From Glandiceps talaboti (taxonomy: Eukaryota > Hemichordata > Enteropneusta > Spengelidae), in the NCBI RefSeq assembly GCF_964340395.1, contig NC_135557.1, forward strand, positions 9,712,960 to 9,776,959: a stretch of DNA of 64,000 bases. The letters run 5' to 3'. The translations under genes and the position numbers were made by a program. The notes beneath the pieces were generated by a model. That model saw only the letters and a list, made by a program, of their open reading frames with translations, did no database searches and was not told the DNA's origin. Below, piece by piece: positions 25,201 to 38,920 of this stretch (positions are counted from its first letter, which is position 1; each line of letters begins with the position of its first letter).

Positions 25201-25324
25201 CTACAATCACGGTTACCTTTGACAACTTTTCAATCTCGGTAAAGTGCCAAAGTGGGATTATACATTATAAGGACATTGCCAAGCCAACGCGTGAAATCGA
25301 AAAAAGGGTGATATTAATAAAATA

Positions 25325-25367
25325 ATGACTCGCTTTCATTATTTTACGGTAGTGTTATCCATGATAG
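25325..25367 (+). CDS. Gene C exon 1 (signal peptide)
   Basis: MTRFHYFTVVLSMI plus G, then GTAAGT. With the next exon this continues VHG, a plausible signal-peptidase site before DQFNT. Confidence 0.75.
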
Positions 25368-28133
25368 GTAAGTCTGTTTACAATAACGAAATAAGGTTCA
25401 ATAACTTGATTTAGATTTTGTATCGTTTTTTTTTCAACGTGTCAACGTAAAAGTGCTTACTTATATATAATCGCAATGCTGACTAACTGAAGTTGCATAT
25501 ATTTGTTTGTTTGATCAAGGAAGTTAGCTTGTGTGTGTGTGTTTGTGTATGAGTCTTAGTCTGTGTCTGTCGGACTGTGTCTGTCTGTCTGTGTGTGTGT
25601 GTGTGTGTGTGTGTTAAATTCAGTTGCCATTCAAATTCCTACATGATATAGAATAACAAAGCATTTTCATTTTATCTATTGTAATGTGAAGCATCACAAC
25701 GCAAACTGCAACTACACACAGGCGTAAACGGAACCTAGTAGGATAAAAAAAACAACGACAATGACCCGGTTGTAAACGGGATTACATCAGCCAGGAGTTC
25801 CGTCACCTGTACAGTTGATTATCGTATTTACTAACATTTCATTACAGACACTGTGGTGTGACAATTACTGATCAATCAATACCATCGATCTCTCGATACT
25901 GCCAAACAAGTATTCAATTTTTAAAATATAAATAAACACAAGTCGAAATAATTGACCAGTTGATAAGAACGTTTGACCGATTAAAACTACCGATATATCA
26001 ATAGAACTATGATTAATATAAGTAATCGATTTATTGGCATAATTATTGAGCTATCAAAATCATCGATATATCAATATGTTATTTTAATTACTCAATAGCT
26101 AATCCAAAATAAAACATAACATATTGAAACAATATGAAAAAAAAAATCGCAAAGAACATTCCAGAATACAATGACTGTTAGTGCACATCACCGCTATATA
26201 TAGCTTTGAATAGGACACAAACAAGTCGTTGAGTTGCATGGTGATTCTGTAATGTTGCCCCATTATTGTACACTTGTGTTGGGGTATTGTGAAACAGCTG
26301 AAAGCGCGCAAGGACGTCAGGTGATAAAAATAGCGGATTGTTTGATATAGTAAAACACACCCAATTCATGTATAATTGTTCAGTACATTATAATACCCAA
26401 ACTCAAGCATGACATTTTAAGTTATTTTTAAAATGATTTTATATTTAAAAAAACAAACAAAATATTTCGTCGATTGTATTAGAGAATTTCGATACGTGTA
26501 TGATATTGTGAAAATGATAGCACAGAAAATCATTAATATTCTATCATGCCAAACTTATCAGTGCGGTATATGAAACTATTAATTATACGTGTAACCCAGG
26601 TAAAATGAATAATTATTTCCAATAAATTGAACTTTATCTAATTTATAACACAAAAGTTGAAATATCATATGCCATGATATAGTTACAGTCATTGAAAATA
26701 TGAAATATTGTCACCAGCATTGGTTGATGGTTGGAGGTTATATTATATTAATATATTTTGAGATAAATCATTCATACCTGTAGTGAGTGTATGCAGTACT
26801 ATTATTAGAATAAACAATGAGTTAAGTAAACATAACATAACATATGAACATTTAAATATGTAAGTTTATAAATAGCGATGGGTATTCTGAAGTGTTAACA
26901 TACTGAAGTGTTAACATAAAGTGTCATTATAAAGTGTTAACATTATAAAGTGTTAATATTATAAAGTGTTAATATTATGAAGTGTTAATATTATGAAGTA
27001 TGTTCATTGATTTGAAGGCGTATCAGCAGTCCACGGAGACCAATTTAACACACACACGACATACTATACGGCATCAGGAAGTCCGTTAGCGAAACTTCAG
27101 TGTCCGTACTACCAGCCAAGTGAACGTTTCACACGAAGCACCCTGCAATGGGTACAACTAAATAATAAACCCTTCCCTGCTGACTCAACACATTTAGTAG
27201 AGAACGTCATTGGAAGTGTGCCGTACGTGGTCAACTATAGGTATTCTCTGCAAGGATTTGACTTGGTTATCGCTAATGTTACATCTACCGATAGAGGGCG
27301 ATATTATTGTCAGTGGATATATCGATTGAGTGATAGTTATGATACGAAAAGATTTACAATGAAATTAGAGGTCGCTAACAATGAAGGTCAGTTGAATATT
27401 TAATTTCGAATAACGTTATATTTCTATACACAGTTTTTTTTTAAATCATTCATTCACTTATTCTTACATTCATTCATTCAGTCCTCGATCATTTATTCAT
27501 TTACTCACTCACTCACTCATTCACTCACTCACTCACTCACTCACTCGCTCGCTCACTCACTCACTCACTCACTCACTCACTCACTCACTCACCCGCTCGA
27601 TCTCTCACTCACTCACTCACTCACTCACTCACTCACTCACTCACTCACTCACTCACTAACACTCACTCATTTGTTCCTTCCTTCTTTCCTTCCTTTCTTC
27701 CTTCATTCATTCATTCATTCACCCATTCGTTATTTATCCATTTAGTTATTGTCGTTTGGTAAGGCATTCATTCATTTATTCATTCACTCACTCCCACATT
27801 TAGCCATTCATTCCAATATACTCATTTATTCATTCAGTGTCTATAGAAAGTTTTTTATTTTAACTTGTGTTTGAGTAGTTCGTATACTGGTATACTCTAC
27901 TTCTTATTACAGATACCACTGTGGCATTGAAGTCCAACACAGCTGTACAAGACAAAACAACATCGCCTACATCGTCCGATCAAGAGGTCGTCATTGTTGT
28001 ATACCAGTTTATCAAAACACAATGTTGTAACATTACAGTTGGTGGCGCTGTCATCTTGGTTGCGTTATTTGTATTATATCGTTGGTCATTTCGACCACGT
28101 GATATAGGGAAAACTAAGGCTACAGACAACTAA
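25325..28133 (+). CDS. Gene C: V-type Ig-domain type I membrane protein
   Basis: Exons 25325-25367, 27030-27386 and 27913-28133 join in frame with phase-1 GT-AG introns to give about 206 residues. The protein has a split signal peptide, one V-set-like Ig domain (C39 and C108, 68 residues between them; W55; STDRGRYYC for the F strand), a Ser/Thr-rich stalk, a juxtamembrane CCNIT, one transmembrane segment at about 174-190 and a short basic tail. NVT and NIT are N-glycosylation sequons. Such small single-V-domain proteins act in cell-surface recognition or adhesion; the ligand is unknown. A TATA box lies upstream and AATAAA lies 43 bp after the stop. The tail lacks a recognisable signalling motif. 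The exon layout matches gene A although the ectodomains do not visibly match. Confidence 0.8.
25368..27029. other. Gene C intron 1
   Basis: A GT-rich block is present at about 25530-25615. About six copies of (A/T)AAAGTGTTAA(C/T)AT lie at 26915-27000, just before the Ig exon. AT-rich otherwise, with no second exon visible. Confidence 0.5.
27030..27386 (+). CDS. Gene C exon 2 (Ig V-like domain)
   Basis: A single exon holds the whole domain, phase 1 on both sides, between ATCAGCAG and GTCAGT. Key residues are KLQC (B strand), LQWVQL (C strand), FDLVIANVTSTDRGRYYC (E-F strands) and FTMKLEV (G strand). There is no J-segment-like FGxG motif. Confidence 0.85.
27440..27840. repeat. (ACTC)n/(ATTC)n microsatellite cluster in intron 2
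   Basis: ACTC tetranucleotides dominate 27502-27668, with a few CGCTC variants. Either side is built from ATTC and TTCC units. It fills most of the 526-bp intron. Confidence 0.93.
27913..28133 (+). CDS. Gene C exon 3 (stalk, transmembrane, tail)
   Basis: The acceptor TTATTACAG starts 72 codons and TAA. A Thr/Ser stalk (TTSPTSSDQE) leads to VVIVVYQFIKTQCCN, then ITVGGAVILVALFVLYRW as the membrane segment and RPRDIGKTKATDN as the tail. Confidence 0.8.
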
Positions 28134-28175
28134 TGTAGATGACCTATAGGTTTAATTTGATTGAACCGAAATACA

Positions 28176-28181
28176 AATAAA
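28176..28181 (+). terminator. Poly(A) signal of gene C
   Basis: AATAAA lies 43 bp after the stop codon, in an A/T-rich 3' UTR. Confidence 0.6.
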
Positions 28182-28795
28182 ATAACGTTAACAAAGTAAA
28201 ATATATTTTTTTCCGGTAATAGTGGATAGTAAGAAGGATTATATAAATGTACAACTTCTCATATTTGTTTCTACACTTTAGTAGCTACCTTAAAAATTTA
28301 TATTGAAACATTTTAAAATCTATCCCCTTATTTAGACACTGTTTGTTAACATTATAAGAATTCAGCTGCCAGCCACGCGTTCCACCGTTATTAACGTGGC
28401 ACATATTCAGTGTAACTTTCCCCAAAACGAACAAAATAGCTAAATAATCGAGACAGTGACATTATTTATGTTACTAAAAACTTCCAAATCATGTGATCAT
28501 GTTATTTTATTAACGTATGTCGTGAGTTTTTGCCAAAATAGTACTATTTGTTATGCATGATCGACTGAACAAGTAATTACAATTAGAATAACAATAAGCA
28601 TATTTCATTCTATTAGTATTAACATTGAACTTGAAAGTCAAAGATATGACACATTGTACTACTGTTGTATGTGTAGCTATGTATTTGACAAATGCATAAT
28701 CCATTATTTACATAAAATTACATGACACCTTATACATTAAAATAAGTTATGTTACATTTTCTATTTTATGGATCTATCCACCTATTATGTAACTT
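28182..28795. other. Non-coding spacer
   Basis: AT-rich with no recognised gene. Confidence 0.5.
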
Positions 28796-29150
28796 ATATG
28801 TATATATGTATGTGTGTGAGTGTATGTATGTGTGTATGTATGTATGTATGTATGTATGTATGTATGTATGTATGTATGTATGTATGTATGTATGTGTGTG
28901 TGTGTGTGTGAATGTGAATGTGTGTTTGAGTTTATGTGTGTATGAGAATGAGTGTGAGTGCGTGGGTGTACATGTGCATGTGTGTATGAGTGAGTGTATG
29001 TATGTGTGTACGTACGTACGTACGTACGTGTGTGTGTGTGTGTGTGTGTATCTGTGTTTGAGTGTGTTTGGGTGTGTGCATGTGTGTATGTGTGAGAGTG
29101 TTTATGTGAGTGTGTGTGTATATGTGTGTCAGTGAGTGAGTGTGTATGTG
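28796..29150. repeat. (GTAT)n and GT-rich tract
   Basis: Pure GTAT at about 28830-28892, followed by GT/GAGT-rich sequence with a CGTA run at about 29010-29027. Confidence 0.93.
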
Positions 29151-30233
29151 TTTTGTTCAATAACCTCTAAAAAACGTTAAAATGTTTCGCCGTGTAAAAA
29201 TGCCAATTGTTATATTAACATAATGTAAATGTCTCCATGACCAAATGAAGACATACAACAATGTCACGGAAAAACATAGAATTTATCAATTGTATTAATA
29301 TCATTTTCTCATTTCAGATATTATTTGTCAAAGTGTAGCTGCTTAAATTTATAATATTTATATTATTATCAAAATAAAGTTGCATCTAAATGTAAATAAA
29401 ATCTAAAAGGGGTTAAAATGAATGTTCATTAATTTCTAAAAATGGTGTTTTTCTACCGTTGCATTATTCTGTCGTTACAATACAATTATGGAACTATCAA
29501 AAACATAATAACAAGAGTATATAGAGTCCGTTTCATGTTAGTGTTCACTGTTTCTGTTTGACACAGCCATGCGAAAATCAGTAAGAAATTCACATTCTAC
29601 CCATGGTGATAGCAAGATTGAAAGAAAACATTTTCATGTGACAGTTTGTCTAAATGAAATAATACATATGCCACCATGCAGACATCAAATGCAGACACCA
29701 AAACATTTGCTCCTGCGTGTCAGCAGATAGTTGCAGTATTCTTAAATGGTTCATTTCCTTTACTACACAAACGTAACAAGAAATATCAATCTAGTCAACT
29801 TCAAGGGTAGAAGAAGCAGTTTCGTATTAGTTTGTTTCTGGTTGTATAAACAGAAATAACAAACACACATACTGGAAACGGACTGTAACCGATACTTTCT
29901 TTTCGGCAATGACAATAATAGATACTCGTGTATAAGCATCTCCGGCCCATCTTTTAAAAGATTATTAAGCTATTTTCTCCAAATATTTAGGAACTCAAGT
30001 CTTCAGTTATTTAGTATCGTTTTAATCATATCCTGGCATATGCTAAAATCTAAACCTTAGAGTATTGTCTAACCTTTGCAAAGGAAATTGCATGAAGTAA
30101 AATGAAAGACAAACAAACTTAGTCCAACCAGTGTTGTTTCTCGATAGTATATTTATTTTGAATTCCCATCAACAAAGTGTTATCGTCGATGTTGTTTTAG
30201 GCAATATCCATTACTCGTACTATATTATGCAAG

Positions 30234-30234
30234 T

Positions 30235-30298
<64 letters not shown>
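30234..30298. repeat. (TA)n microsatellite
   Basis: About 65 bp of TA dinucleotides. Confidence 0.93.
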
Positions 30299-30301
<3 letters not shown>

Positions 30302-31928
30302 TACTCATAAACAATTATACGCTTTGCGATACACGTAGCAATGAAGGAAAACCATACCATTGCATGACGTAGAAATGTGAAATAGTCAATTTCATAATAC
30401 CGTACAGCTTTTCTGTTTGACAAAATCACACATAAACCAATAAATACCTGGACATGCTACACTTTCAGATAGCAAGGTTGAATGAGTTCAATGTCTTGCT
30501 AGACATTTTAGAGTGAAATGATCTACTACACATGCCACCCTACAGACATCAAATGGAGACCGCAAATGACATTTGTACGCACTCCTATCGGGTGTTTAGT
30601 ATTAGGAAAAATATTGTTGGGCGCCAAGCCCGAATATCTGCATGAAGTTGTAATACATTTAGGCTGCTTATTTCATTATGTGTATAAAATATAGCAAAAC
30701 ATGTTATCTTGCTAGTGAGGTTTGGTATATGCAATGTCGTGTTGGTTGGTAAGGCGTTGTTTCAAACAGAACCTGAATAGTGTTGTGGAATTCATTATAT
30801 TTATTAGTATCACTTTGGAAAATGTGTTTAGGTTTGAAGATTTGAAAATTTGAACAAGGGACCGTCGGAATTTGATTGAACTGAACAGAGATCTAAACTA
30901 AAAAATAGGAGCAAAGTACTTAACAGATTCATAAGTGCATCATAATTAAATTTGGTTCATTGCATTGTAAAAAAAAAACTGTTTGACATGTTTGCATTGT
31001 GTAAGACAAAACAGTTACACTATATGTGTATGGTTTGGTTTTGAGGTTTGGTTAGGATTGCATGATGGGTACGGTGCTTGTTACCGTTAACGTTAAAATG
31101 CCACGGGTTATAGTAGAGTTGGAAAGGCAACAACAGTTGAACGATAATGAATATAAAAAATGTGCAGGTAAGAGGATATAACTCAGCTAGTGTTAAGTTA
31201 GTGTTCACTGAGTGGCTCTGTTTGATACAACCACCCTGGAATAAATAAGAAATTGAATTGCTACATTTTTAAGATAGCAAGATAGTCTATAGGAAATTAA
31301 CATCCACGCAGACGTCAAATATTAGCGCCCATGTGGCTGCGTCTATTTGCATGAAGTACATTGTTCATTAAACAATTAACAAGATATTGTAAGCTTACTA
31401 GCTCAAAGTTTTAGTATGCAGTTTTTAGTAGGCAGGAGAATTGTCCCATCTTGATATGCAGGTTAGGTTAGGTTAGATGTTTTTTTTAATAAAGAAGTGA
31501 TTTGTTGTCAGAACAAATTAGTAAAATAAAACTATGTATGTCACTTGAAAATACATTGCAATTCGAAGTCATTTTATATGGTCAACAAAACGTCAGAGTA
31601 AATATAGTTAGGGTCAACGTTCGATTCATGAACACGGATAATTATTTAGATCGTTAACTGGTTATTAGAGATATAAACCCCGGTAATATGTTAATTTACT
31701 GCTGTAAGACAGTATATTGTGATAGAGTAAACCACCGAGATGACATATATGGTAAAATATGAATGTTTACAATCGAGGACTTGAGCTGAGGTTGGTCATC
31801 AAGTCGGAAAATGTCATTCTTTTTCTTATTCCGGCATAGACCTGGTTGAGTTAATTCTGTATGTATCTAGAACTAATAATGAATATTTTGTTCAAATTAC
31901 TACAGAAATTTCCATTTTCAAATTTCCA

Positions 31929-32210
31929 TTTGGGTTATTATGTTTCTAATTTAATTAATTAATACTACAAAACAATGATTATCGGAAATTGTCACTGTAA
32001 TTATGCTGGAAGGTTATAGATTAGATAGATGATTAGAAAATTGATTTCTTTTGAGAACATGCAGCCTTATTAAATGTGATTATATTCAAGGGGACTTTTG
32101 ATACGGGAGTAACAACCTCTAGGTTCCTAATTCCGTACATTTTAAATGTCAGTTAAAGTTTTTGTTATGTTCGCATTGTGGAATACTAAGATATGAAATT
32201 GGTTCTCTGG
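31929..32210 (+). repeat. Diverged relative of the 41.8 and 50.4 kb segments
   Basis: TTATCGGAAATTGTCACTGT and GTTCCTAATTCC are collinear with 41.79-42.10 kb and 50.39-50.70 kb, but with many more differences than those two show to each other. It is an older duplicate. Confidence 0.7.
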
Positions 32211-32631
32211 GGAGGGCCATATGTTAGAAAATGGGCTTAGGGGAGGATCACATTTTACTTTTACTAACTGTATTGTCTAACTTAGCATTATTTTATGATG
32301 TCTACATATATGCATAGTTGTATGCAAGCCCCATGCAATATAACCTGTAGGTGCACACTTAGTGACCTCTCAAAAATCAATATTATTTTGATTGTCTGCA
32401 TTTTATTTTTCATTGTGGATAGATATGGATATGAGGTGTTATAAGCATGCTTCACTTTTACTGTAACGTCATTGTAATCATGGTAATGAACATCCCGAAG
32501 TTGCCTTAACTTGTGGCTTTATGCATACACTGCTTGCAAACGCCATGTAATAACTGGTAGATACAGACTTACTGATTCAAAAAATAATAACATTTTGAAT
32601 GTTGACTATGTACTTTCATTGCCATAATTTA

Positions 32632-32990
32632 TGCATATGAAAAGGGATACTTGTCGCTGAAGGTTTAAAGGGATTGATCCCACTGCTGCCACCACGATGA
32701 ATTGAGGGAGACTTTCAAATCAAACATGTTCATTTTTTTACTATAGCTTCCTTGTAACCATGGTAATGATCAGTCCAATGTTGCCTTGTAGTATGGCTTA
32801 GGGTTAGATTTAGGTATCATAATATCAGACCATGTCACCAAATTGCTGCATATAGCGTGTCTTCACATAAATATACTATGGTGGTAGCAGTTCGGGAAAT
32901 AATCAAAGCATTTAACACTTTCGTCATGGTGGCAGCGGTGGGATCAATTCATTTAAAACTTCAGTGACAAGTGTCCTTTTCCATATCTGA
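32632..32990. repeat. Foldback repeat with ~65-bp arms
   Basis: The left arm (32632-32698, ending near GATCCCACTGCTGCCACCA) matches the reverse complement of 32923-32990 with scattered mismatches. The spacer is about 225 bp. It looks like an old inverted-repeat element. Confidence 0.6.
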
Positions 32991-34116
32991 TGACAGCATT
33001 TTAATCATATTTTTTTTTGAAATATTTTAACCAGGGGATGATCATATTAAAGAGAAAAAAAATTGAGGGAGAGTAAACTTTTGGCGTGACAGAATCGAGG
33101 GAGATTCACATTTTATGTAACAGCCCGGACCTGATTTCCGATTTCCCCTGCCCCCCCCCCCTCTTGTAATTATTGAAGGCTCCCTAAGCTTGCATTCAAA
33201 TATATGGCCTAATTATCAAAAGTAATTATTATACAAATGGCTTATTACTATCGGGAACTATAACAAACATGTTCCCATTTTTACAATTAATTAATGCAAC
33301 AAATTATATAAAACTTGAAGCCTACCTGCCCAAAATCCTTAATTTATGCAAATGATTCATTGAAGATAAAAGCTATGTCAACAAACTTCATAGAACAAGT
33401 GGTCATTATCACGGTTGACATAATATATACCAACTTATATAGAGATAACCACCCCTGGGGTCTTATTGACCTTGTGTTCCTTAGATTTCTAGTTAATACC
33501 CTGTAACGGCCCCCTGCCGGAAATTGCAAACAGAATAAATGTTTCTCAATAATTGGGCGTTTGTGACGTTTGTTATAAAAGACATACTGCAAATTAGTTT
33601 AGTGTTATTTCGAATACTTGAGCTGACAGTGTATCTGTTAAGTCACAATATTCAAGCGGTGTCCCTATATCGTGGGAATCAAGGTAAGCACTTTTGAAAA
33701 CTACTAAATAATTATTTTTTTTAAATATCATTTGCTTCTCTTTGCCTTCGAAAAATCCTCCAATAGATTGTTGGAAATATTTCCATCCCATGTCTTGACA
33801 TAAGAAAAAAACACAAGTAACGAAAAAAAACTATTCATGGGAACGGTTTCTAGAGTCCATTGCCAACATAAGACTACTCTAGTTCTCCTCAAACCACCAT
33901 CAGTCGGTCACCGGCCGCTAGAACTTTTGACCAGATCGGTAGGACTAAGTATATTAGTTCACGTGTCCAGACTGGAAGGAGCATTGATAAGCATTCCGTC
34001 GATATATTGATTTTTTGTTGAGGAATAAAACTGTCCCTTTTCTATATTTTCTTTGTGGTATCGAATAAGTAAAGACTAACTTCTTCTTCTTGTCCTGCTT
34101 AATATTCTATTACTTC

Positions 34117-34200
34117 TTTCACTGAGTACAGACACGTTCTCCATGTTTCTACTCTATTTCACTGAGTACAGACACGTTCTCCATGTTTCTACTCTATTCC
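34117..34200 (+). repeat. Two ~41-bp direct repeats upstream of gene D
   Basis: TTTCACTGAGTACAGACACG...TTTCTACTCTATT occurs twice in direct tandem, nearly perfectly. It lies about 430 bp before the gene D start codon and may be regulatory or incidental. Confidence 0.75.
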
Positions 34201-34345
34201 ACCGAACACTATCTAATCGAAAAGAAAATCGCTAACCATTATGACTATTTCAAATACCATGATATCCGTTACACTGACACTTTAACTTGCGTATGTTGTT
34301 GTTGATGTTGCTGTTCTTGCTGCTGCTTTATTTATTATTTTGTGT

Positions 34346-34349
<4 letters not shown>

Positions 34350-34436
<87 letters not shown>
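34350..34436. repeat. (TA)n microsatellite
   Basis: About 86 bp of TA dinucleotides upstream of gene D. Confidence 0.95.
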
Positions 34437-34440
<4 letters not shown>

Positions 34441-34631
34441 GTTGCTCTATCACCAATATTGTGGTCCTGTTGATTCTCTATGTGAGAGATTACATTTTTC
34501 GTTTGATTATAAAACTGCATTCGCAAAATGGATTTAAAACTAATCATTTAACGAGTTCTGGTCAAATTACTGTTCAGATCGCTTCTAAATATTATACTCT
34601 TACAATTTCTTTCTTACCAATATCTCAGAAA

Positions 34632-35619
<988 letters not shown>

Positions 35620-35748
35620 ACCTGCCTTGGCTAGTCCTGTCTTGGGTTTCTGACGTCCGAAAGACAAATCCATGCATGCACAATGAGGTCATTTCACATA
35701 ATGTGTTGGAAAGAACATGGTTTCATCTTAAATTAAAGTTGATGATAA

Positions 35749-35754
35749 AATAAA
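35749..35754 (+). terminator. Poly(A) signal of gene D
   Basis: AATAAA 130 bp after the stop, within GATGATAAAATAAACG. The same sequence persists in units B (about 44.25 kb) and C (about 51.86 kb) without the coding exon. Confidence 0.55.
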
Positions 35755-36275
35755 CGAATTAGCCATGTTTAAAAATTCAAAGTTGACTCTTCCTGAGTTT
35801 CTTACATTTTACCCCTTATTCCCCTTTATCATATTTCATTAATTACTATTTCTCAATCACACCCCCCCCCCTTCGTCATTTATCTTTCTCCCATCTATAC
35901 ATCACCCAATGAATTCTAAACAAGTCAGGTGTAAAACATACACTGCTACAAAACCCTAGATATCTGAGTTTTCAACTTCTGAATCACTAGAATACAACAA
36001 CAAAGATGTCGACACCGTGTAAGACTGGTAACACTGAAAACGTCTCCAACTACTAACATTTAAGATTAACCAAAAACAGTGGATTTAACAGCAGAACGAA
36101 ACCGACGTCATTTTTCTATGAAGACCAACCGTTCATACCGTAACATGCTTGTATGATCAACAAAGACTCCACAGTTTCCGACTTTTTTGCCTGCAAATGA
36201 CGTAGTTTTCGTAGGTGATTAAAGATTTATGTGACATTTTTGACAAAAGTACGATATTAATTAGGAAAAATTGAT

Positions 36276-37396
36276 TTGTTTGGAAAAATCACGGAAATTG
36301 CCGAAGTTGTTCATGTATATCATATAACGTCACAACCAAAAGGAATTTCAAATACGGTCGATTACATAACAAGCAATAGCGATTCCAGTGGAATTGACAT
36401 TGACAACAATACATGCAGTACTAGTGATGACGAAGATGATGTGGTAGTGGGGAATGCTTGTATTGTACCATATATGTATGAACCACAACAACGACTACAA
36501 CCAAACAACAATCCCCAGCTGCAGATGGTCGTTGACGATGTTATTGTCGACAGACTAAATAATACTGACTGGTAAGTTATGATAATAAAAAGTATATATT
36601 TTAAATTAGCAGATGAAGTCAACAATTTCGAAAGTAGTTGTCCCATTGAGATCATAACACCGTAAGAGTAGTACTATTTAGTGGGGTTATATCGACTCAG
36701 ACTTACTGACTACACAGTGGGTGTACTTACGCTATCTGTATTTGAACCGCCATTCGTATATATATATATTACATGTGAACGTCTATGTAATATTGAAGGT
36801 CTGATCAGTTGTCAGTCTTTAAAGGATTTGTGAAATCATCATTACCAGAAAAAATCAGAACAGTTCTGGAACGGCCAAATAATTTATTGACGGTGAGCAC
36901 TGAGCATACACTGCGTTCCAGGGAAGCAGGGCGAGGTCTACCGCTAGAGCACCCAGTACAGTTCCGCACGACGTGTGACTAAACACGCTCCGGAGAACAC
37001 GCTAGAATACAGCCAGACGAACCTCTGGCTCTGTTCACACTCTCAGTCACATCCAACTGCTCTCAACCTTGCGAACAATGCATTAAATTTTGCATTTATA
37101 AATGACTGGTCTTCATTCACTGACAAGGAAACCACAGTCATACAATAAGGTCATGAATATGTCGAAAAGGAAGTGTACTGTACTATAGTACCGTAGTACG
37201 TATGAGCGTTTTTCATTTTGGTTATTCATCGGTGCGACGATATGGGCCGGTACGTTGACGTTATACTAGTATGTTCTTTGAAAGTGTAATTTATGTTTCT
37301 TATCTGGTGAAATAACTTTCAATTCAATTCAACATTAGGACTCGTAATCACAGCCAACAAAAGAAATGTCATCGTTGCCAGTGTCGTAATATCTAG
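36276..37396 (+). pseudogene. Decayed P2X7-like zinc-domain gene fragment, unit A
   Basis: An open stretch (36276-36573) encodes an acidic SDSDSSG-like region, then TSDDEDD, PYMYEPQQRL and RLNNTDW, ending at a GTAAGT donor. A downstream acceptor (37338) would add a short Cys-rich end, KKCHRCQC, and TAG at 37396. The PY(M/F)(Y/F)EP and NTxW landmarks resemble the region before the CxC cluster in P2X7-type zinc-domain proteins of invertebrates; this is from memory of the family, not a search. The ATG kept in unit B (ATGACGTCA) is ATAACGTCA here, so the likely start is lost. A separate stretch near 36790 is frameshifted relative to unit B. Confidence 0.4.
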
Positions 37397-38865
37397 TACA
37401 CAAGGACGCAACATCTTATCATTCATGAATGTTTTGCGTGAGTTTGATTTGTGCAGTACTAAGACATCATTGAAAACGTTTGGAAACTTATCCACTGTAT
37501 GTTGAAAAAAAGCAAGCTGATTAGAACTTCCAAATCTTTTGTGAGAAAATCAGTGTAGACTCAATCGTTGACGTCCCCCTACCACGCAACGTTCAGGCAT
37601 GGTTTAAAAACAAAACATGGACGTCGCGATCGTGTTCCGGCAGTGACGCAATTTTCCGAAGACCCTCGAAGCAAAATGTTCATCGCAAATTTTAAAAAAA
37701 TATATCAATTTTTCATTATTAATACTTTTAGTGATAATTATGTCATACAAATCTTTAATTACATATGGTAACTACTTCATTTGCAGGAAAAAAGTCGGAA
37801 ACTTTGGAAACCTATTTACATACACTTTAAACTTGATACGATAATTGTTAATTGAACATCAAGTTTCCTTTTCTAAACCGTTTTTCGTGATATTCAATTT
37901 CCTACATAATAAAAACGACCTTTCTCTGCTTTTAATGAGAGAAAATTGTTTTACTGCCCTAATGACACAAACTATTGATCATTCAAATTATCAGCATCTG
38001 TATCATTATTATAAATTAATAATAAATATCAATTGATTGAATTCTCCTATATTGACCACTACACGAAAAGTCTAATTTACCCACCTTTACCCAACCTTTA
38101 TCTTTCCTGTGACCCATCTAACCGCCACCTCTGGCCAGGGGAAGCACAAGACACAGTACCACAGTACCCCCCCCCCCCCGAGATCAACGTGGGTAAATGA
38201 AATCAAAGGTGGAATTTCGTTTCATAATCACCACATTTACACACCCTCAGCTCAAGCTTTAACCGGGTGGGAAGACATCGTCAAATAGGACTTTTCATAT
38301 AGTGGACCCAAAAGGATTGTTACCCTATAGAGTATAGTAAACCCACAGACTGGTCTAGAATGGCATTCTTCTATAGACTGTTATTAGTTGAATATATAGT
38401 AAAACATTTAAATCGTGCCGTCAACTAGTTCACATGACGAAACCACAATTAGGTGTTGTCATGGAAATGCAACCTCACTCTAATTACGAACTTCATATTC
38501 TATTCAAATGTACGGTAATGTTTTACACATATTGTGTACGCTAATTTATTCAATGCAGCGGCCATTTACTGGAGCTAGTTTTCTGAGAGATTATAAGTTC
38601 TACATTCAGTCTAGTCAGACATATTTCTGTAGTAGTACACTTGTATTTATTGGTTTCTCATAAAATCATGAAGGAAATATTCTAAACAACTGAACATTAA
38701 GTCAAGTGCAGCAGAGATTGTTTACTGAAACAGTAGTTCGAAGTTGGGTGAGTTACAGCAGGGAAAAGTCTTGGCCAGCAGACATTGTAGAGCGATATGA
38801 AATGGCCCTGGAAACAAACGAAAGCCAAGGGGAAGAATAAACATACAGCGGTGTTTCTAGCTCCA
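37397..38865 (+). other. Unit A spacer
   Basis: No supported gene. A frame near 37540-37690 in which VQAWFKNK can be read is shared with unit B, and an open stretch reading TVVRSWVSYSREKSWPADIVERYE occurs at about 38718-38835 in unit A; the second is broken in unit B. Confidence 0.4.
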
Positions 38866-38870
38866 CTGAA

Positions 38871-38871
<1 letters not shown>

Positions 38872-38914
<43 letters not shown>

Positions 38915-38920
38915 CGATGA
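38872..38920. repeat. (GAT)n microsatellite, unit A
   Basis: About 15 GAT triplets. In one frame they give a Glu-Asp-rich run preceded by SSSTED and followed by SH and a stop. The unit B counterpart (47449-47513) is longer. Confidence 0.9.

Larger units (their letters stand above)
29151..34350. other. Long non-coding interval with old repeats
   Basis: No gene is supported. It contains three diverged copies of a repeat beginning near CTGTTTGA(T/C)ACA and later GACATCAAATG (about 29550, 30408 and 31205); related sequence occurs at 42.12 and 50.7 kb. It also holds a TA run (30234-30298), an old relative of the segmental-duplication unit (31929-32210), a foldback at 32632-32990, and a CCCCCC run near 33152. 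A frame at 31062-31167 ends at a GTAAGA donor but lacks other support. Confidence 0.5.

Noticed and set aside
31062-31167. Frame MMGTVLVTVNVKMPRVIVEL... ending at GTAAGA
   Set aside because: Donor-like end but no hydrophobic leader, no partner exon and AT-rich surroundings.
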